DNA from: an uncultured bacterium
GTDB taxonomy: Bacteria; Verrucomicrobiota; Lentisphaeria; Victivallales; Victivallaceae
Assembly: GCA_900551245.1 (NCBI GenBank)
Contig: URVC01000090.1
Span: 1 to 10,715 of the forward strand
Length of the DNA: 10,715 bases
Direction of reading: 5' to 3'
Below, one piece after another: positions 7,181-10,715 of the stretch (positions are counted from its first letter, which is position 1; the number at the start of each line of letters is the position of its first letter). The translations under genes were made by a program, and so were the position numbers. A model generated the notes under the pieces. That model saw nothing but the letters and a program-made list of their open reading frames with translations. It had not been told where the DNA came from and searched no databases.

Positions 7181-8992
7181 ATGACAGGAGGGGGCGGCCA
7201 CCGGTTCCGCCGCCTGTCCGCGGCGCTCCTTCTCGCCGTTGCGGTCACGGCCGCGGCGGCGGGCGGGGAACCGTTGCGGATTCTGCACACCTCCGGCGGC
7301 AGTCGGGTCAAGACGCTCGACCCGGCGCAGGCGGACGATCTCTCGAGCCGCAACCTGACCGGTGCGATCTACGACACACTGTTGCAGTACGACTATCTCG
7401 CACGCCCCTACCGGCTGATCCCCTCGATGCTGGCGGAGATGCCGACGGGGAACGCGACGCACGACCGCTACCGGTTCCGCCTGCGGGACGACCTCCGCTT
7501 CGCCGACGACCCGGTCTTCGCCGGACTGCCGGAAAGCGCGCGCCGGATCACTTCGGACGACGTGCTCTATTCGATTCTGCGGATTGCCGACGCCCGCAAT
7601 CACAGCCCGGTCTACTGGCTTTTCCGCGGCAAGATCAAGGGGCTGGATGCGTTTCACGAAGCGACTGCGAAGGCACCGCGCGGCGATTTTTCCCTCTACG
7701 ACGCCGGAATCGAAGGATTCCGCCGCATCGACGATCTTCACTTCGAACTTCACCTCACCCGGCCGGACCCGCGTTTTCTCTACATGCTCGCGATGCCGAA
7801 TGCGGCGGTGGTCTGCCGCCGGGCGGTCGAACGGTACGGCGAAGAGATCGCCCGCCATCCGGTGGGTTCCGGCCCCTTCCGGCTGACCGAATGGATCAAC
7901 GACTACAAGTTGCAGCTCGACCGGAATCCCGACTACCGGGTCGAATACTTTCCGCAGGCGGAGAGCCCCGCCGACCGGAGCCGCCCTCTGCCGCTCGCCG
8001 ACCGGGTGATCCTCTACCTCGTCAAACAGCCGATGTCCTCGTGGCTGTTGTTTCTGCAGGGAAAACTCGACCTCAACGCGCTGGACAAGGACAACCTCGA
8101 TCTGATCGCCGGGGGCGGCAGGGAGCTCGCGCCGGCTCTGAAGGCGCGGGGCATCCGGCTGTTGCGCACCCCGGAGTTCGAAGTGCGCTACGTCGGCTTC
8201 AACTTCGCCGATCCGCGCCTCGGCGGCAACCTCGCGCTGCGCCGTGCGCTGAGCCTCGCGTATGACGTGCAGCGCCGGGTGGAGCACACCAACTACCAGC
8301 TGATTCCGGCGCAGGGGCCGATTCCGCCGGGAGTGGCGGGGTTCGACCCGGAGTTCCGCAACCCGAACGCGGCGGATGATCCGGAGCGGGCGAAAGCGCT
8401 GCTGGCCGAGGCGGGATATCCCGGCGGAATCGATCCGGCGACCGGCGAACGACTGCGTTTCACCTTCGACCAGACCGGCAACAGTTCGGCCTACCGCCAG
8501 CTCGGGGAGCTGACCGCCGCCGATTTCGCCCGCATCGGGGTGGAGACCGAACCGGTGCTCAACAACAATCCGCGGTTTTACGAGAAGCTCCGGCAGGGGA
8601 AGCTCCAGCTTTTCCGCCTCTCGTGGGTGGGGGATTACCCGGATGCGGAGAACTTCCTCCAGCTCTTCTACAGCAAGAACATCGGCGGTTGCAACCGGAC
8701 CGGATTCAGCGACCCGGTTTACGACCGGATGTTCGAAGCGATTCTGCCGATGCCGGACTCGCCGGAGCGGACCCGCCGCTACCGGGAGATGGTGGAGTAC
8801 CTGGCGAAACAGTGCCCGTGGATCTTCGAGGGGTACCCGATCTCCTACCTGCTGCACCACAGCTGGCTGCAGAACTACCAGCCGCACGACTTCGCCTTTT
8901 CGCGCTGGAAGTACCTGACGGTCGACCCCGCCGAGCGGGAGAAGGTGCGCAAGACCTTCACCCCGCTGACCTTCCGCGAACTCAACCAGTGA
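7181..8992 (+). CDS. ABC transporter solute-binding protein, OppA/DppA-like (SBP family 5)
   Basis: The 603-residue product is an extracytoplasmic binding protein of the peptide/nickel/oligosaccharide type. Residues 1-27 look like a Sec signal: basic HRFRR, then a hydrophobic run ending in Ala residues before GGEP. There is no cysteine lipobox, so it should be soluble in the periplasm. Family marks include VKTLDPAQADDLSSRNL near the mature start, RNPDYR (248-253), and SWVGDYPDAENFLQLFY (from 481). ATG 7181 lies 2 bases after the rhaB stop with no ribosome site before it; AGGAGGGGG falls just inside the gene. Translation may therefore be coupled to rhaB. No permease or ATPase gene lies nearby, so it either serves a transporter encoded elsewhere or is an orphan. 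Ligand cannot be assigned; placement after rhaB hints at a glycoside but most relatives bind peptides. Confidence 0.88.
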   Translation: MTGGGGHRFRRLSAALLLAVAVTAAAAGGEPLRILHTSGGSRVKTLDPAQADDLSSRNLTGAIYDTLLQYDYLARPYRLIPSMLAEMPTGNATHDRYRFRLRDDLRFADDPVFAGLPESARRITSDDVLYSILRIADARNHSPVYWLFRGKIKGLDAFHEATAKAPRGDFSLYDAGIEGFRRIDDLHFELHLTRPDPRFLYMLAMPNAAVVCRRAVERYGEEIARHPVGSGPFRLTEWINDYKLQLDRNPDYRVEYFPQAESPADRSRPLPLADRVILYLVKQPMSSWLLFLQGKLDLNALDKDNLDLIAGGGRELAPALKARGIRLLRTPEFEVRYVGFNFADPRLGGNLALRRALSLAYDVQRRVEHTNYQLIPAQGPIPPGVAGFDPEFRNPNAADDPERAKALLAEAGYPGGIDPATGERLRFTFDQTGNSSAYRQLGELTAADFARIGVETEPVLNNNPRFYEKLRQGKLQLFRLSWVGDYPDAENFLQLFYSKNIGGCNRTGFSDPVYDRMFEAILPMPDSPERTRRYREMVEYLAKQCPWIFEGYPISYLLHHSWLQNYQPHDFAFSRWKYLTVDPAEREKVRKTFTPLTFRELNQ

Positions 8993-9011
8993 GGAGACGG
9001 GGCGGCGAACT

Positions 9012-9626
9012 TCAGCATCCGGCGATGCCGCCGGGGCGGATTCTCCAGAGGTAGAGCGAAGCGAGCGTGCCGTACGGGGAACAGCGGCGGCGGAAGGCTT
9101 CAAACTCCTCTTTGGAAAGCGAATCGCGCCGGGTAAGCAGCATGATGCCCCGGCGGATTCCCAGATCGCCGAAACTCAACACATCCGGGCGGCCGAGGGA
9201 GAAGATCAGCAGCATCTCCGCGGTCCAGACGCCGACCCCCTTGAGTTGAATCAGTTTCTGAATGACCGCCGCGTCGTCGAGCGTGGCGAGCGAGGCGAAG
9301 TCGATGGAACCCGAAACCGCCGCTTCGGCGATGCCGCGCAGGTACTCCACTTTGCGGGAGGAGAGGCCGCACGCGCGCAGCGCCCCGGGGTCGGCCGCGA
9401 GAATCCGTTCGGCGGAGAGTTCGCCAGTCAGCGCCTCCAGCCTTCCCAGAATCGCCTCCGCCGCGCGGATGGCAAGCTGTTGCGAAACGATGCTCCGGAC
9501 CAGTCCGCCGAAGAGATCGCCATCGCACTCGAGCTCCGGCAGAGTGATCTGCCGGACGAACTCCCGGAACTCCGGCACCTGCCGGCAGAGCGCCCGTTTT
9601 TCCGTTTCAGTAATTTTGAATTTCAT
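9012..9626 (-). CDS. DNA-3-methyladenine glycosylase, AlkA-like HhH-GPD family (short form)
   Basis: This family removes alkylated bases such as 3-methyladenine from DNA, starting base excision repair. The 204-residue product carries the helix-hairpin-helix LKGVGVWTAEM (128-138) and, 16 residues later, the conserved aspartate in SFGDLGIRRG (Asp154), matching the catalytic Asp of AlkA. LVRSIVSQQLAIRAA (42-56) is also typical. The protein lacks the extra N-terminal domain of E. coli AlkA (282 residues) and resembles the compact MAG-type enzymes. There are no four cysteines for an iron-sulfur cluster, which argues against Nth or MutY. The start at 9626 is the only Met near the N-terminus, though no good ribosome site precedes it. 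It converges with the solute-binding gene (19-base gap). Upstream lie two large hairpins and the CRISPR array; I see no functional link to the array. Confidence 0.88.
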   Translation of the reverse strand: MKFKITETEKRALCRQVPEFREFVRQITLPELECDGDLFGGLVRSIVSQQLAIRAAEAILGRLEALTGELSAERILAADPGALRACGLSSRKVEYLRGIAEAAVSGSIDFASLATLDDAAVIQKLIQLKGVGVWTAEMLLIFSLGRPDVLSFGDLGIRRGIMLLTRRDSLSKEEFEAFRRRCSPYGTLASLYLWRIRPGGIAGC

Positions 9627-9651
9627 TTGTCAGTAACGCAAAAATCGGAAT

Positions 9652-9695
9652 GCGAGAAGGAAAAACCTTTTCAGGAAAGGTTCTTTCCTTCTCGC
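9652..9695. terminator. Long hairpin between glycosylase gene and CRISPR array, probable terminator
   Basis: The left arm 9652-9670 (starting GCGAGAAGG) pairs with 9676-9695 (ending CCTTCTCGC) across a five-base loop, with one bulged base: about 19 pairs. On the minus strand it is followed by ATTCCGATTTTTG; on the plus strand by GCTCTTCTTTTT. Either strand has a T-run, though not immediately adjacent. With the array probably read on the minus strand, it is placed to stop the crRNA precursor before the glycosylase gene. It could equally be a stem in the glycosylase leader. Confidence 0.55.
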
Positions 9696-9722
9696 GCTCT
9701 TCTTTTTCCAAACCTTTTTGAA

Positions 9723-9762
9723 TTGTTTTGTTTCAACCGGTAAACCGGTTGAAGCAAAACAA
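9723..9762. repeat. 40-bp near-perfect palindrome beside the CRISPR array
   Basis: Two 19-base arms (9723-9741 and 9744-9762) with AA between them match except at one position, where a G-U pair would still form. The centre is CAACCGGT-AA-ACCGGTTG. It lies 31 bases left of the first repeat. It may be a second terminator, a protein-binding dyad, or part of a small RNA; its right arm also resembles part of the CRISPR repeat (see findings). Confidence 0.7.
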
Positions 9763-9793
9763 GATTAAAAAATGCACAAAAACACGGCTACAG

Positions 9794-9829
9794 CCGCTAT
9801 AATCCAGCTTGTTTGGCTGGCGGTTCGAC
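9794..9829. repeat. Degenerate terminal CRISPR repeat
   Basis: This first repeat differs from consensus at positions 5, 6, 7, 12 and 27. Four of the five changes lie in the outer third. It is overlapped at its left edge by a small dyad CGGC-TACA-GCCG (9785-9796). The pattern is typical of the oldest, leader-distal repeat of an array. Confidence 0.85.
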
Positions 9830-10715
9830 TACCGCCGCCGGAAATTTCGCCGTTCCAAACAGAATACCGCCTCAATCTAGCTTGTTTGGTTGGCGGTTCG
9901 ACTACGCAAACCGTATGATATTCTGCAACCCAATTCCCCGCCTCAATCTAGCTTGTTTGGCTGTCGGTTCGACAAAAGCAGTAGAGGGAATTTCATTTGG
10001 ACAGCCCCGCCTCAATCTAGCTTGTTTGGCTGTCGGTTCGACAGTAGCTAATAGTCAGGGGCGATGTGTAGTTATCCCGCCTCAATCTAGCTTGTTTGGC
10101 TGGCGGTTCGACGCCATTGTACGAGACTGGTTCGCGATAGAGCCCTCCGCCTCAATCTAGCTTGTTTGGCTGTCGGTTCGACTTTGCCAGACGGTTCCAT
10201 TCTTCACTTCCTTCCCCGCCTCAATCTAGCTTGTTTGGCTGTCGGTTCGACCCGGCATCCCGTCGGACGTGTTTACGCTGATCATGCCGCCTCAATCTAG
10301 CTTGTTTGGCTGTCGGTTCGACGTTCAGGTCGAAAGCAAATGGCGGCACATCTCCCCGCCTCAATCTAGCTTGTTTGGCTGTCGGTTCGACTGAAAGCGC
10401 TGAAAACGTCAACAGTTATTTTTTCCGCCTCAATCTAGCTTGTTTGGCTGTCGGTTCGACGAATTTTCGTTTGAGGCGGAAAAGGTTTACTACCGCCGCC
10501 TCAATCTAGCTTGTTTGGCTGTCGGTTCGACCGCGGAGAAAATCAAGGCGGCGATTCCGGAGGGCCGCCTCAATCTAGCTTGTTTGGCTGTCGGTTCGAC
10601 CAATTCCCGTTTTCCTCTCTCACAATAATCGTTGTCTCCGCCTCAATCTAGCTTGTTTGGCTGTCGGTTCGACATAACAAGTTTCAGAACATCAGCAGGA
10701 ACGCCGCCGCCTCAA
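9794..10715. CRISPR. CRISPR array, 13 full 36-bp repeats plus a partial one, running off the window
   Basis: Repeats begin with CCGCCTCAAT and end with GTCGGTTCGAC on the plus strand. They start at 9794, 9867, 9938, 10007, 10077, 10147, 10216, 10287, 10356, 10425, 10496, 10565 and 10638; a fourteenth begins at 10707 and is cut after 9 bases. The 13 spacers are all different, 33-37 bp long (37, 35, 33, 34, 34, 33, 35, 33, 33, 35, 33, 37, 33). Ten repeats are identical. The exceptions are the first (five changes), the second (C24T, T27G) and the fifth (T27G). Decay at the left end, concentrated on the outer side of the first repeat, implies that end is leader-distal, so crRNA is probably made from the minus strand. 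The repeat then starts GTCGAACCGAC. The type cannot be assigned: no cas gene is visible, and the repeat does not match the common I-C, I-E, II-A, V-A or VI consensus sequences I remember. Confidence 0.98.

Noticed and set aside
7136..9103. Long minus-strand open frame (655 codons) opposite the solute-binding gene
   Set aside because: GC-rich codon bias leaves the antisense frame open. Its product is Arg-rich, low-complexity and unlike any family, while the plus strand encodes a clear OppA-like protein.
9012..9626. Glycosylase gene as a CRISPR-associated component
   Set aside because: It is an ordinary AlkA-type repair enzyme separated from the array by two hairpins and lies at the probable leader-distal end. 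Adjacency alone is not evidence.
9813..10628. Open frames across the array that translate to a repeated RLNLACLAVGST motif and could be called repeat proteins
   Set aside because: They are translations of CRISPR repeats with spacers as variable linkers. Frames break whenever spacer length changes, and no ribosome sites are present.

Overview
The window reads as a chromosome segment from a high-GC, two-membrane (Gram-negative-type) bacterium. The genes are GC-rich, the intergenic promoters are AT-rich and resemble sigma-70 sites, and one gene encodes an exported periplasmic-type binding protein without a lipobox. A GntR/LacI-type hybrid regulator, rhamnulokinase and an SGNH esterase suggest a sugar- or plant-glycan-using lifestyle. 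My best guess is a gut-type member of the PVC group (Lentisphaerota/Victivallales). That is an inference from gene style and has not been checked.

Layout. Bases 1-1293 hold the C-terminal part of the replication-restart helicase PriA (+), cut by the window edge. It converges with hslO (Hsp33 redox chaperone, -, 1318-2196). Bases 2197-2367 hold two predicted promoters that face each other, one for hslO and one for the next gene. Bases 2368-3039 encode a 223-residue SGNH/GDSL hydrolase whose conserved blocks appear in circularly permuted order: the catalytic-serine block is at the C-terminus. A 195-base AT-rich gap with good promoters leads to a GntR/LacI-type regulator (3235-4458). Then come a class I DAHP synthase (4550-5626), rhamnulokinase rhaB (5703-7178) and, two bases later, an OppA-like solute-binding protein (7181-8992). 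A small AlkA-type DNA glycosylase (-, 9012-9626) converges on the binding-protein gene.

Bases 9627-9793 carry two long inverted repeats. They are followed by a CRISPR array from 9794 to the window end: 13 complete 36-bp repeats, 13 spacers of 33-37 bp, and the first 9 bases of a fourteenth repeat. The array continues past the window and no cas gene is visible. The leftmost repeat is the most decayed, and decayed on its outer side. This suggests that the leader lies to the right and the array is transcribed on the minus strand toward the two inverted repeats, which would then end the transcript.

How the genes work together. Most are unrelated housekeeping functions (replication restart, redox chaperone, aromatic amino acid synthesis, alkylation repair). 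The rhaB/solute-binding pair is the only tight gene pair. The two items most worth follow-up are the permuted hydrolase, and the CRISPR array with an unclassified repeat beside a palindrome that partly resembles the repeat.
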